Shown: piece by piece, positions 37,620 to 46,510 of the stretch | Layout: each line of letters begins with the position of its first letter | How positions within the stretch are numbered: position 1 is the stretch's first letter | Assembly (NCBI GenBank): GCA_023667145.1 | Contig: JAMPAQ010000001.1 | Coordinates: 194,791-258,790, forward strand | Length of the DNA stretch: 64,000 nt | Direction: 5' to 3' | Source of the DNA: Pseudoflavonifractor sp. | Lineage (GTDB): Bacteria > Bacteroidota > Bacteroidia > Bacteroidales > Muribaculaceae | Translations under genes and position numbers: made by a program | The notes under the pieces: model-generated | The model's database searches: none | What the model saw: only the letters and a program-made list of their open reading frames with translations | Told to the model about the DNA's origin: nothing

Positions 37620-38105
37620 ATGGAAAAGCACAAGATACTCTTTGTCTGTCTCGGCAATATATGCCGCTCCCCGGCCGCCCAGGGCATCCTCCAGGCGATT
37701 GTCGACCGCAACGGCGAGAGCGATTGTTGGCTGATAGACTCGGCAGGGACCTACGGCGGTCATGCCGGAGACCTGCCTGACCGCCGTATGCGTGTCCACG
37801 CCAACCGTCGCGGCCTTAGCCTCACCCACCGCAGCCGTCAGGTGACCGAGGACGACTTCCACAAGTTTGACCTCATCGTGGCCATGGACCGCTCCAACCG
37901 CGACACACTCCGCCGTCTTGCCCCTACACCCGAGGACGAGTCGCGCATAGTCGAGATGATAGACTACGTCAAGACCCTGTCGACCCGCTACGACCATATC
38001 CCCGACCCCTATTACGAGGGTGCCGAGGGATTTGAGCTTGTCCTCGACTTGCTTGAGGATGGATGTCTCAACCTCTATCGTTCATTGTCCGGCCCATTGT
38101 CATGA
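37620..38105 (+). CDS. Low-molecular-weight protein tyrosine phosphatase
   Basis: A 161-residue enzyme with the P-loop CLGNICRS at residues 10-17 (catalytic C10 and R16) and the general-acid aspartate in DPYYEG near 129, as in the family. Such phosphatases often reset bacterial tyrosine kinases in polysaccharide export or arginine phosphorylation; no kinase is nearby. Co-transcribed with aroB. Confidence 0.94.
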   Translation: MEKHKILFVCLGNICRSPAAQGILQAIVDRNGESDCWLIDSAGTYGGHAGDLPDRRMRVHANRRGLSLTHRSRQVTEDDFHKFDLIVAMDRSNRDTLRRLAPTPEDESRIVEMIDYVKTLSTRYDHIPDPYYEGAEGFELVLDLLEDGCLNLYRSLSGPLS

Positions 38106-38172
38106 GTTATGGCGCGCAATCCCCGGTGACCTAATGTTTTTAACCCAATCAACCGACATAGTGTAGAAAATA

Positions 38173-38928
38173 ATGTTCAGACCCTTTTATGCGGCGGCTG
38201 TCATCATTGCCGCCATCATCATGACCGGATGCTCATGTTCCGACGAGCATACCGCCGTCGCTCCCCAGCCCGTCGACCTGCTTGCCGCCCGCGCTGACTC
38301 GCTTGCCCTCCACCGGCTCTGCTTCGACTCGATGCCCGATGCCGGATGCGTCAGGCTTCGCGTAGGGCGGGTGGGATACCTTGGCCGCACGTTCAACGAC
38401 AGCAACTACATCCACCTGCAAGCCGCCATGGCTCTCGGCATCGACCCGATAGAGTCGGTGGCACAGGTGTGGCGGACGCGCCGCCCGGTTGTCCATATAG
38501 CCTCGTGCCGCGACTTCTACGTCGACTCGCTCACCCATTCGCTTCCCTACCTCGTTCCCGAGGCCGCCGAACTGCTCCACGACATAGGCCGGTCGTTCCG
38601 CGACACCCTGCGTGCGCGGGGTGGCGGCGACTACCGAGTCAAGGTCACGAGCGTACTGCGCACACGCTCCTCTGTGGCCCGTCTGCGCCGCCGCAACCGC
38701 AACGCCGTCGATACGTCGGCCCATCAGTTTGGTACGACATTCGACATCTCCCACTTCAAGTTCATTTGTGACTCGGCGCGCACCGTGGCACGCACCCAGG
38801 AAGACCTCAAGAACCTGCTCGGAGAGATACTGCTCTCCTACCGTGACGCGGGGCGCTGCTACGTCAAGTATGAGCGCAAGCAGTCCTGTTTCCACATCAC
38901 TGCCCGTCCGGCCGACACCCGCGACTGA
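38173..38928 (+). CDS. DUF5715 lipoprotein
   Basis: A 251-residue lipoprotein (signal then TGCSCSDE, lipid cysteine near 19). The mature part matches DUF5715: LPYLVPEAAELLHDIGRSF near 118, VTSVLRTRSSVARLRRRN near 153, SAHQFGTTFDIS near 182 and RCYVKYERKQSCFHIT near 232. The SAH and HI motifs resemble zinc peptidases of the M15 (D-Ala-D-Ala carboxypeptidase) group, so a cell-wall role is plausible but not shown. Confidence 0.82.
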   Translation: MFRPFYAAAVIIAAIIMTGCSCSDEHTAVAPQPVDLLAARADSLALHRLCFDSMPDAGCVRLRVGRVGYLGRTFNDSNYIHLQAAMALGIDPIESVAQVWRTRRPVVHIASCRDFYVDSLTHSLPYLVPEAAELLHDIGRSFRDTLRARGGGDYRVKVTSVLRTRSSVARLRRRNRNAVDTSAHQFGTTFDISHFKFICDSARTVARTQEDLKNLLGEILLSYRDAGRCYVKYERKQSCFHITARPADTRD

Positions 38929-39039
38929 CCCTTCTCCCCATTGCCGGTCACCGTATGTGAGCCATGCCATCTCCGTGGCGTGGGGTGTCGTCATCATGCG
39001 CCTGATGTAATAATCGGTTGATATTTGCGTTATTGATAA

Positions 39040-39055
39040 GGCGGGACATCCCGCC
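39040..39055 (+). other. GC-rich hairpin before the beta-helix lipoprotein gene
   Basis: GGCGGG and CCCGCC arms with an ACAT loop, 21 bases before the ATG. It has only a short T run after it, so leader structure or weak terminator are both possible. Confidence 0.4.
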
Positions 39056-39076
39056 GTTTAACCAACTTATCTCCTG

Positions 39077-40510
39077 ATGAAGAAACTCAACCGTATATTT
39101 CTGATACTTAGCGCTATATTGACGGTGTCGCTTACCGCCTGCATCGAGGACGGCTTCACATCCTCACCCGCCGACCAGCCCGCGTTCTCGGTCGACACGC
39201 TCGACCTCGGCACCATATTCACCGCCGGGGATGTCCCTGCCGGGATTCCCGCCGGGTCGCCCACCCACAATTTTGTGGTCTACAACCGTGCGTCAAAAAA
39301 CATGCTCATCTCCTCCATCGCCCTGCGCGACGGGTCGGGCGTTTTCCGTCTCAATGTCGATGGCATCAGCGGACGTTCGTTTAACAATGTCGAGATACGT
39401 CCCAACGACTCCATCTTTGTCCTCGTGGAGGCCACGCTGCCACCCAATGGCGGCAATCTGCCCATCGAGGTGATCGACCGTCTCGACTTTGTCACCAACG
39501 GCGTGACACAGACGGTCGTCCTCCGTGCTGACGGCCAGGATGTCGAGCGCCGTCGCGGCGTGGTGTTCGATACCGACACCCGGCTTTCGGCCGACAAACC
39601 GTGGCAAGTGTTTGACAGCCTCGTTGTCGCCGAGGGTGTGACCCTCACCCTCGACCCCGGTGTCGTGCTCTATTTCCACGACAAGGCCGAGATGCGGGTG
39701 CGCGGTACCCTCCTGTCGCTTGGTACGGTCGAACAGCCTGTCGAGATGCGCGGCGACCGCACCGACAATGTCGTTGGTAAGATCAACTATGAGGTGATGT
39801 CAGGCCAGTGGGGTGGTGTGCGCTTCTATCCGTCAAGCCGTGCCAACCGTTTGGAATACACCTCGGTGCGCAACAGCTGTTTTGGTGTCGAGGTTGACTC
39901 TGTCGGTAACCGTGACGTGCCGGCCCTATCTATGGTCAACAGTCAGTTGCGCAACTCCTCGGGGAGTGTCCTCTCGGTCCTCCACTCCGACGTGACAGCC
40001 ATCGGGTGTGAGTTTGCCGAGGCCGCAGCTGGTGTCGTGTGGTTGCAGGGCGGAGTCCATACGTTCAATCACTGCACATTCTCCAACAATTACCTCTTCT
40101 CGGCCATCGGCAACCCTATCGTCAACCTGCTCCACCTCGATGCCGACACCGACGACGGCTCGGGCCTCCCGTATACCCGTGCCGACATCACCAATTCCAT
40201 CATCTACGGCATGGGATCCGAGCTGTCCCACGGCGACCTTGGCGGCACCGGGGTCACCATCCGTTCCACGCTGCTAAAGTCTGACGGCAAGGATGATGAC
40301 AACTTCATCAACTGCCTGTGGGGTGCCGACCCCCTGTTCTACACAGTGCGTGAGGACTACATCTTCGACTATCGTCTCCGTCCCGGCTCCCCGGCCATCG
40401 GAGCCGCCGACCCCTCGCTCACCCTTCCCGCCGCCTCGCCCGACCGTTACGGTAACCCCCGTGGCCCCGCCCCCGACCTCGGTGCCTACGTCTACACCGA
40501 CCCCGACTGA
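39077..40510 (+). CDS. Right-handed beta-helix lipoprotein
   Basis: A 477-residue lipoprotein (lipid cysteine near 22, LTACIEDGF). Residues 35-150 are beta-sandwich-like (LDLGTIFTAG, VVYNRASKN). From about 170 to 440 short repeated strands typical of a right-handed parallel beta-helix follow (VVAEGVTLTLDPGVVLYF, MRVRGTLLSLG, WLQGGVHTFNHCTFSNN), and the end matches a common beta-helix closing motif (LRPGSPAIGAADP, DLGAYVY). Conserved in Bacteroidales surfaces; ligand unknown. Confidence 0.82.
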   Translation: MKKLNRIFLILSAILTVSLTACIEDGFTSSPADQPAFSVDTLDLGTIFTAGDVPAGIPAGSPTHNFVVYNRASKNMLISSIALRDGSGVFRLNVDGISGRSFNNVEIRPNDSIFVLVEATLPPNGGNLPIEVIDRLDFVTNGVTQTVVLRADGQDVERRRGVVFDTDTRLSADKPWQVFDSLVVAEGVTLTLDPGVVLYFHDKAEMRVRGTLLSLGTVEQPVEMRGDRTDNVVGKINYEVMSGQWGGVRFYPSSRANRLEYTSVRNSCFGVEVDSVGNRDVPALSMVNSQLRNSSGSVLSVLHSDVTAIGCEFAEAAAGVVWLQGGVHTFNHCTFSNNYLFSAIGNPIVNLLHLDADTDDGSGLPYTRADITNSIIYGMGSELSHGDLGGTGVTIRSTLLKSDGKDDDNFINCLWGADPLFYTVREDYIFDYRLRPGSPAIGAADPSLTLPAASPDRYGNPRGPAPDLGAYVYTDPD

Positions 40511-40553
40511 CCCATCGGTCCCATTCCAATCTGTGTATCAGAATAATTTTTAT

Positions 40554-40561
40554 TATCTTTG
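40554..40561 (+). promoter_or_regulatory. -7 box for the MntA-HepT pair
   Basis: TATCTTTG, 35 nt before the MntA-like start codon. No clear -33 box. Confidence 0.6.
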
Positions 40562-40596
40562 CGCTATCCTGACAATACTGATAAATAGTTGCTGCT

Positions 40597-40890
40597 ATGT
40601 GTGATTTGACAGAATGTGTATCTCTGCTTAGGCAAAACAGACCTTTGATCCAGTCGGAATTTGGGGTGACTGGCTTGTCGTTGTTTGGGTCGATGGCCCG
40701 AGGTGACAATCGTGCCGATAGTGATATCGACATACTTGTAGACATGCCTCCGCGCATACTGTTGATGAGCGCCCTCAAGGATTTCCTTGAGGGCGTATTG
40801 AAGTCCCCGGTTGATATCGTGCGTCGACATTCTCACCTGTCATCTCATTTTTTAACTCAGGTCTCTCGCGATGCAATCACAATATTCTAA
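40597..40890 (+). CDS. Minimal nucleotidyltransferase antitoxin (MntA-like)
   Basis: A 97-residue nucleotidyltransferase with the signature GSMARGDNRADSDIDILVD (residues 32-50): GSxxRG followed by two metal-binding aspartates. In characterised MntA/HepT pairs this protein adds AMP to a tyrosine of the HEPN toxin and so disarms it. It overlaps the HEPN gene by 20 bases, as expected for a toxin-antitoxin operon. Function is inferred by family and arrangement. Confidence 0.88.
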   Translation: MCDLTECVSLLRQNRPLIQSEFGVTGLSLFGSMARGDNRADSDIDILVDMPPRILLMSALKDFLEGVLKSPVDIVRRHSHLSSHFLTQVSRDAITIF

Positions 40891-41263
40891 GGAGACTGTT
40901 TCTCGTATCCTGCTCACCCTCGGGGATATAGAGCGTACAATATCACAATTGCGAGAATGGAATGTGGATATCCGGTCTTCTGACGATTATTATGCGTCGC
41001 CTGTAGGGATGCAGCTGTTGGCCGCTAATTGTACTCTGATAACGGCAATAGGCGAGGGGGTGAACCGATGCAACCGTATAGCCCCTGATTTTTTAGCTTC
41101 CAACTTCCCTGATATTCCATGGCGTGCCATAATAGGAATGCGTAATCATATTGCCCATGGCTACTTTGAACTTGACGCTGACTTGATATGTGAGGCTGTG
41201 AAATATGATATTCCACCATTACATGATGTTATTGTCAAAGCCATCACGCTGTTGCAATCTTGA
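40871..41263 (+). CDS. HEPN toxin (HepT-like, DUF86)
   Basis: A 130-residue helical protein with the HEPN RNase motif R-x4-H-x-Y seen as RNHIAHGY near residue 97. The tyrosine is the residue AMPylated by MntA in studied pairs. In its active form it is expected to cleave RNA, for instance tRNA. It reads from inside the antitoxin gene. A nested inverted repeat begins at its stop codon. Confidence 0.87.
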   Translation: MQSQYSKETVSRILLTLGDIERTISQLREWNVDIRSSDDYYASPVGMQLLAANCTLITAIGEGVNRCNRIAPDFLASNFPDIPWRAIIGMRNHIAHGYFELDADLICEAVKYDIPPLHDVIVKAITLLQS

Positions 41264-41285
41264 AGATTGCGCAGAAGATTGCAAC
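41251..41285 (+). terminator. Nested inverted repeat at the end of the HEPN gene
   Basis: GTTGCAATCTT (41251-41261) pairs perfectly with 41275-41285 across a 13-nt loop; the inner GCAATCTT can also pair with 41263-41270. The left arm includes the end of the coding sequence and the first base of the stop codon. A TTTTTT run at 41292 fits termination. Confidence 0.55.
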
Positions 41286-41318
41286 GGTTGTGTCATCGGG
41301 ATTTTTTGCGCAAAAATT

Positions 41319-41348
41319 TTTGTAAATGAGGAATAAAGATTAATTTTG
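41319..41348 (+). promoter_or_regulatory. Promoter for the TPR membrane protein gene
   Basis: A -33 TTTG (41319-41322) and -7 TAATTTTG (41341-41348) are 18 nt apart; the ATG is 67 nt downstream. Confidence 0.65.
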
Positions 41349-41415
41349 CACTCCATAAAGTGATGACATGACGGCATGTCACCCATCCAACCTTAGCTAA
41401 AGATATAAAAACAAT

Positions 41416-42099
41416 ATGGCAAATAAAGACCCCAAAGAGACACGCACCTCAATCGACGATCTCAACGACTCGCTCTCGTCAATAGAGCAGAAAGTGGAAA
41501 AAAATCAGAAACTCATCTCGTGGATACTGATAGCCGTGGCTGCTGTCACCGTCCTTGTGATAGTCTACATATTCCTCATCCGTGAGCCGGCAATCAAGGC
41601 CGCCGACGAGGCTGTCTCACAGGCCGACATCACCCTCATTCAGGGCAACGACTCCCTCGCCCTCGACCAGTACAAGCAGGTCGCCGATGAGTATGGCTAT
41701 GATGCCGGCAACCGCGCCGCCCTCCAGACAGCCATCCTCCTCTACAAGAAGAAAGACTACAAGCAGGCTCTTGAGTACATCAAGAAGTATGACCGCAAGG
41801 AGAGCCTTGTCGGTGCCGCCGGCCTCGCCCTTGAGGGCGACTGCTACGTCAACCTCGGTCAGCTCGACGACGCTCTCGCCGCTTTCAAGAAGGCTGTCAA
41901 GGTCAGCGATGACAACCCCCTCTACACACCGCTTTTCCTCATCAAGGAGGCCAACGTGCTCCACGAGCAGAAGAATTACGCCGAGGAACTCAAGGTCTAC
42001 GAGACCATCCAGAACGATTATCCCGAGTTTGGCCCCGCCTATAACTACGACATACAGAAGTATATCGAGCGTTGCAAGGCTCTGCTTGGTCAGGATTGA
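41416..42099 (+). CDS. Membrane-anchored TPR protein
   Basis: A 227-residue protein: short cytoplasmic N-terminus, one membrane segment (LISWILIAVAAVTVLVIVYI near 33-55) and a C-terminal TPR region (residues 75-225; QYKQVADEYGYDAGN, DYKQALEYIKKY, QLDDALAAFKKA, NYAEELKVYETI). The layout resembles YfgM, a periplasmic chaperone-like TPR protein. The role here is inferred. Followed by a hairpin, then lpxB. Confidence 0.82.
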   Translation: MANKDPKETRTSIDDLNDSLSSIEQKVEKNQKLISWILIAVAAVTVLVIVYIFLIREPAIKAADEAVSQADITLIQGNDSLALDQYKQVADEYGYDAGNRAALQTAILLYKKKDYKQALEYIKKYDRKESLVGAAGLALEGDCYVNLGQLDDALAAFKKAVKVSDDNPLYTPLFLIKEANVLHEQKNYAEELKVYETIQNDYPEFGPAYNYDIQKYIERCKALLGQD

Positions 42100-42129
42100 T
42101 TTCCCGGCGCATAAGTTACAGATACACGT

Positions 42130-42169
42130 GAAAGCGGTCATTCCCGATATGTCGGGGATAGCCGCTTTC
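42130..42169 (+). terminator. Long hairpin between the TPR gene and lpxB
   Basis: An outer 8-bp stem (42130-42137 with 42162-42169, GAAAGCGG arm) and an inner 5-bp stem (42143-42147 with 42152-42156). The T tract is short (TTTCTTGA), so strength is uncertain. Confidence 0.6.
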
Positions 42170-42171
42170 TT

Positions 42172-42208
42172 GATTATATAAGTTCAGGTACAAGATTATA
42201 TAAGTTCA
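42172..42208 (+). repeat. 15-bp direct repeat before lpxB
   Basis: GATTATATAAGTTCA occurs at 42172-42186 and 42194-42208 with a 22-bp period, the second ending 3 bases before the lpxB ATG. Confidence 0.8.
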
Positions 42209-42211
42209 AAC

Positions 42212-43369
42212 ATGAAATACTTCATATCAGCCGGCGAGCCTTCAGGCGACCTCCATGCCGCCGCGCTCATCAAGGCACTCTCGGCCACTGATCCCGATGC
42301 CCTCACGGTCTTTCTCGGCGGCGACCTCATGGCCGCTGCTGCCGGTCGTGAGCCGGTGATCCATTACCGCCACATGGCCTACATGGGCTTCAGCGAGGTA
42401 TTGCGCCATCTCCCCGATATCAGGCGCAACATGTCAATTGCCCGGCGCACCATCGCCACCGAGCGCCCCGATGCTGTGATACTCGTCGACTACCCGAGTT
42501 TCAATCTGCGTCTTGCCGCCTATGCCCATTCCCTCGGCATCCCCGTCTACTATTACATCTCCCCCAAGATATGGGCGTGGAAGACGTGGCGCGTCAAGAA
42601 GATACGCCGTTACGTCAGGGCCGTGTTCTGCATTCTGCCGTTTGAGCCACGGTTTTACGAGCGGTATGGGGTAACCGTAGACTACGTGGGCAATCCCTCG
42701 GTGTCCGAGGTAGATAGCCGTCTGCGCCGTCTCGCTCCCGCCGATGATTTTCTCCGAGTCAACAACCTCGACGACCGGCCCGTCATCGCCCTTGTCCCTG
42801 GCAGCAGGGTAGGCGAGATACGTTGCAATCTCCCGGTCATGGTTGAGGCTGCCTTGCGTTTCCAGGGTTATCAATCGGTTGTCGCCGGCGCTCCCGGCAT
42901 CAGCCGCGATGTCTATTCTGCCATCACTAAGCTCCCTGTCGTCGATGGCGCTTTCGACCTCATGGCCAATGCAACAGCCGCACTCGTCACGTCAGGCACT
43001 GCCACGCTCGAATGTGCCCTGATTGGCACGCCCCAGGTGGTCTGCTACCGTTCCAACGGCTCAAGCCTCGCCTACCACCTCATGGAGAGGCTGCTCAAGG
43101 TGAGATACGTATCCCTGCCCAACCTGATCACCGACTCTGCCATTGTCCCCGAGCAGCTCCTCCATCAGTGTACCCCCGACCTGCTCGCCGACCGCCTTGC
43201 CGGTCTGCTCCCCGTCACCCCCGGCTGCATCGCCCCCCTCCGCGACCGCCAGCTCCAAGGCTACTCCCTCATGCGCCGCATCCTCGGCACCACCGATGCA
43301 GCTACCACCACCGCCCGCTCCATCGTCCGCGACCTCAATCCCGATTTCATTCCTCGGAATGATTTCTGA
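42212..43369 (+). CDS. lpxB: Lipid-A-disaccharide synthase
   Basis: A 385-residue GT-B glycosyltransferase that joins UDP-2,3-diacylglucosamine and lipid X on the inner leaflet. Motifs: SAGEPSGDLHAAALIKAL at the start, YYISPKIWAWKTWRVKKI near 115, VGNPSVSEV near 160, PGSRVGEI near 192 and SGTATLECALIGTP near 258. Length fits. This makes the organism a lipid A producer. Confidence 0.96.
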   Translation: MKYFISAGEPSGDLHAAALIKALSATDPDALTVFLGGDLMAAAAGREPVIHYRHMAYMGFSEVLRHLPDIRRNMSIARRTIATERPDAVILVDYPSFNLRLAAYAHSLGIPVYYYISPKIWAWKTWRVKKIRRYVRAVFCILPFEPRFYERYGVTVDYVGNPSVSEVDSRLRRLAPADDFLRVNNLDDRPVIALVPGSRVGEIRCNLPVMVEAALRFQGYQSVVAGAPGISRDVYSAITKLPVVDGAFDLMANATAALVTSGTATLECALIGTPQVVCYRSNGSSLAYHLMERLLKVRYVSLPNLITDSAIVPEQLLHQCTPDLLADRLAGLLPVTPGCIAPLRDRQLQGYSLMRRILGTTDAATTTARSIVRDLNPDFIPRNDF

Positions 43370-43384
43370 CCACATGTTTGAGTG

Positions 43385-45553
43385 ATGAAAGATTCAAAGG
43401 TTAGTCGCAGGTTTGGCCGTCTGTTACGCGCCATTGGCATGGGAGCTTCCATCGGAGCAGTCATTGGTCTGTTGGTATATGCTGTCATTGCCATCTCCCC
43501 ATATTCGGCCGGTTCGTTGCGGGCGGTTGCCGAGACCGTCCTCTTTCCGGCGGCTGTATTTGTATCGGTCGTTATCGTGGCATTGGTTTTCAAGTGGATA
43601 GCTCCACGTGTGAAGGGCTTTGGTGGTCTTGCCGCCGGCATATTGATTGCCGTATGTTTGGCGCTTATAATGATTCCGGGGTACATCTATCTTCCCGATG
43701 TCGGGATTGGTTTCCGCATAGCTTTGATTGCGGCGATATGTGGAGCTGTCATTGTCGTAGGCATGACCTGCGTCAGGAGTAAGTGGATTTCGGTCCTGAT
43801 GGGCCTGGGTGTCATGCTGTTGCTTGGTGTGACGGTATGGTTCTTTGTCACTGACACGATTGATACCTCAGTCCCTGTCTCTGACGAGTACTGGACGCAA
43901 TCGGGCGGTATCGTGTCGGTTTTAGAGGATGAGGGCTCTGATTCTGTACGGTATGAGGTAGCCCGGCTCTATTATGGCAGTGGACATGACCGCCGTCCTG
44001 AGTATTCCGACTCGTGTGCTGTCGTGACACCTATCGTTGATGGTCGTATCTTCCTTGGCGCTGACGCATTCAGCGACCGGCGTGCGTCCTATTGGGGTTT
44101 CACGTCAAGCGAGCTGCCTCTAAATGCCGTCGTGTGGTATCCTGTCGGCAAGACACGCTCGCCCCTCGTGATGGTAGTGCATGGTGACCATCGCATGACC
44201 GACCCCTCTGAGCGCGGGTACGACTGGCTTGGGCGCGAGCTTGCTTCGAGAGGATATGTCGTCGTGTCGGTCGATGAGAATTTCCTCAATCGTGACCGAG
44301 ATGGCGAACCTTCGGGCAACACGAGCTACGCCCGCGCCTATCTTTTGCTGAGGCATCTCGCCCTATGGCGCGAGTGGTCACGTGACGGTGGCGACACGCC
44401 GTTTGCCAGCTTGGCCGATATGGATAATATCGCCTTGATAGGCCATTCGCGGGGTGGGATGGCCGTCTCGACGGCATTGTGGATGAACGGGCAGTCGCGC
44501 TTGCGTGACAACGCTTTGATGAGCCTCGATTTCGGCTTCCCGGTCAAGGCGGTGGTATCCTTGGCTCCGGTTGCGTCTGACAACCTGCCTCCGCTTACCA
44601 ATATCGACTACCTGTTGATTCATGGTGGCCATGATGCCGATGTCTATTACGCGCAAGGCATCCGTGACTACAACAGGCTGACGTTCACTGACTCATTGTT
44701 CCATTTCAAAGCCATGCTTTACCCTTATAGGGCCAATCATGGGCAGTTTAACACCGAGTGGGGACGCTATGACAAGCTCGCGCCTCAGTCGCTGATGCTC
44801 AATGTGCGTCCGCTTGTCGATGGTGACTCGCAGCGTAGGGTGGCCGGACAATACATCACAGCGTTTCTCGATGCGTCATTGTCGGGCGATGCCTCCCGTC
44901 TCTCGCTCTTGCGCGATTGGCGCGTGGGACGCGACAGTTTGCCGAGGGACTACTATGTCAGCGGATATGCCGACAGCGGTGGTTGTCTGCTTGCTTCGTT
45001 TGAGGAGGATGACGATGTGACTACCGGCACATTGCCAGGCGTGACATTGAGCGCAAGCGATGTCACCGGTTGGGCAGAGCGCCCGTTGCCTCTCCGGGTT
45101 CCCGGCATTGATCAGGCATCAAGGGGGGTGGCCCTGTCGTGGTGTAGCCAACCGTTGGCGGGTCAGTCCGGGTCGCCCGCGTTCACGATTGATATTGACG
45201 AGACGGTTCCGTTACCCGGTTCTGTCAAGGCAGTTTATTTCTCTATATCCAAGGATGTTGACAATCTCGATTTCTCTGTAGAGTTGACTTTCAGCGACAA
45301 CACTGTTGTATCATCCCCGCTGTCATCGTTTTACGTTTTGCCGCCGTTGCTTCACACCCGCCTGTCCAAGACGGGCCACATCATGAGATATGGGATGTAC
45401 CGCGACTTTGAGACGTTGCCGCAGTATATAGAGATGCCCATAGGCCAGATTATGCAGGGCCATTCATCAGGTCAGCGGCTGCGGCGCATACGTTTTGTGT
45501 TCGACCGCGTGCCTCAGGGCTCCGTTGTCCTCGATGATATCGGTGTCAGATGA
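43385..45553 (+). CDS. Membrane alpha/beta hydrolase
   Basis: A 722-residue protein with four to five N-terminal membrane segments (about 15-160) and a cytoplasm- or periplasm-facing hydrolase domain. The nucleophile elbow is GHSRGG near residue 358 and VVHGDHRM near 262 could form the oxyanion loop; a DxxH region is near 410. The last 170 residues are beta-rich. The ATG at 43385 is preferred to the GTG at 43382. Substrate unknown. It follows lpxB by 15 bases and overlaps the convergent gene by 8 bases. Confidence 0.8.
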   Translation: MKDSKVSRRFGRLLRAIGMGASIGAVIGLLVYAVIAISPYSAGSLRAVAETVLFPAAVFVSVVIVALVFKWIAPRVKGFGGLAAGILIAVCLALIMIPGYIYLPDVGIGFRIALIAAICGAVIVVGMTCVRSKWISVLMGLGVMLLLGVTVWFFVTDTIDTSVPVSDEYWTQSGGIVSVLEDEGSDSVRYEVARLYYGSGHDRRPEYSDSCAVVTPIVDGRIFLGADAFSDRRASYWGFTSSELPLNAVVWYPVGKTRSPLVMVVHGDHRMTDPSERGYDWLGRELASRGYVVVSVDENFLNRDRDGEPSGNTSYARAYLLLRHLALWREWSRDGGDTPFASLADMDNIALIGHSRGGMAVSTALWMNGQSRLRDNALMSLDFGFPVKAVVSLAPVASDNLPPLTNIDYLLIHGGHDADVYYAQGIRDYNRLTFTDSLFHFKAMLYPYRANHGQFNTEWGRYDKLAPQSLMLNVRPLVDGDSQRRVAGQYITAFLDASLSGDASRLSLLRDWRVGRDSLPRDYYVSGYADSGGCLLASFEEDDDVTTGTLPGVTLSASDVTGWAERPLPLRVPGIDQASRGVALSWCSQPLAGQSGSPAFTIDIDETVPLPGSVKAVYFSISKDVDNLDFSVELTFSDNTVVSSPLSSFYVLPPLLHTRLSKTGHIMRYGMYRDFETLPQYIEMPIGQIMQGHSSGQRLRRIRFVFDRVPQGSVVLDDIGVR

Positions 45554-46481
45554 CTATCTCATATGTGTCATATACGACCGATCGGCCGCCAAACTCCTCC
45601 TTGTGCCTCACCATGCCGGTGTTGAGATATTGTCCCGCACGTTCGTTTGAGGTCCCGAAGTCAAAGTAGCGTGCATCGGCATGTCGGTTGAATATGATGT
45701 CGTGATATATCACGTCGGTGGCATAGAGCTGCTTTCCCTCCTCGTCTCCTGCGGCATATTGCAGGTGTATCACACCGTTGCTGACAAACAGCACCGCTCC
45801 GGCGATGACCCTGCCGTGGCGTTTGGCCACGTATAGCCTAATGTTGTCGGGAAATCGTGAGTGCAGCAGCTCCATCTCCGTCTTTGTATGCACGGGGACG
45901 GTATTGTGCCTGATACGGCGGTCTTCCATTATGATGTGCCAGAAGTCGGCGACGCGGTCTGTCGGCTCAACGGTTATCTCTCCGAGGCGTTGCCGCTTGA
46001 CGGCTCTCTTGCCGAGGCGGCTCGACTTTATAGGATTTTGTATGTCGATAACTGTCGCGAGGTTTCTGATTGTGAGGGTGGCTCCGAGCCTGAACAGCGC
46101 ATAGAGATCCTCCTCGGCGGGTTGTCGGTGATAGATGTGAGGTATGTTCTTGTATATCAGCTTTGAGAACCCGTTATCTCTCAGATACACGACAACGGCC
46201 CTGAGCCATTCGAGTGGTCGGTCTCCCGACGTGCGGTAGCCCATCACCAATCCTCCGTAGGTCAGCCCTCCGTGTGATGATATGGTGTCACCCATGCGAC
46301 ATGCCGGCAGCAGCGCCGCGAGCTCGCCATCCTCATATATCATCATGGAATAGTCCTCAAATCTGTCAGAATGGTACTCCATATAGTCGCGGCACAATAG
46401 GAATGTGCCGTTCTTGGAGGTGTTTACCATATTGTCCCACACCTCTTTGTCACTCGGGCTATATTGCTTGATCTCAATCAT
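45546..46481 (-). CDS. FemAB/GNAT-like acyltransferase
   Basis: A 311-residue protein resembling the GNAT-fold FemAB family: N-terminal NTSKNGTFLLCRDYMEYHSDRF near 22, a central block (KLIYKNIPHIYH) and a C-terminal acyl-CoA or tRNA-binding half (RLYVAKRHGRVIAGAVLFV, YFDFGTSNERAG, EEFGGR). Family members transfer amino acids or acyl groups to peptidoglycan, sugars or polysaccharides. The acceptor is unknown. It ends within the hydrolase gene. Confidence 0.8.
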   Translation of the reverse strand: MIEIKQYSPSDKEVWDNMVNTSKNGTFLLCRDYMEYHSDRFEDYSMMIYEDGELAALLPACRMGDTISSHGGLTYGGLVMGYRTSGDRPLEWLRAVVVYLRDNGFSKLIYKNIPHIYHRQPAEEDLYALFRLGATLTIRNLATVIDIQNPIKSSRLGKRAVKRQRLGEITVEPTDRVADFWHIIMEDRRIRHNTVPVHTKTEMELLHSRFPDNIRLYVAKRHGRVIAGAVLFVSNGVIHLQYAAGDEEGKQLYATDVIYHDIIFNRHADARYFDFGTSNERAGQYLNTGMVRHKEEFGGRSVVYDTYEIVI

Positions 46482-46510
46482 CGGGATGTCGTCGGTTGCT
46501 GTGCGGCATA

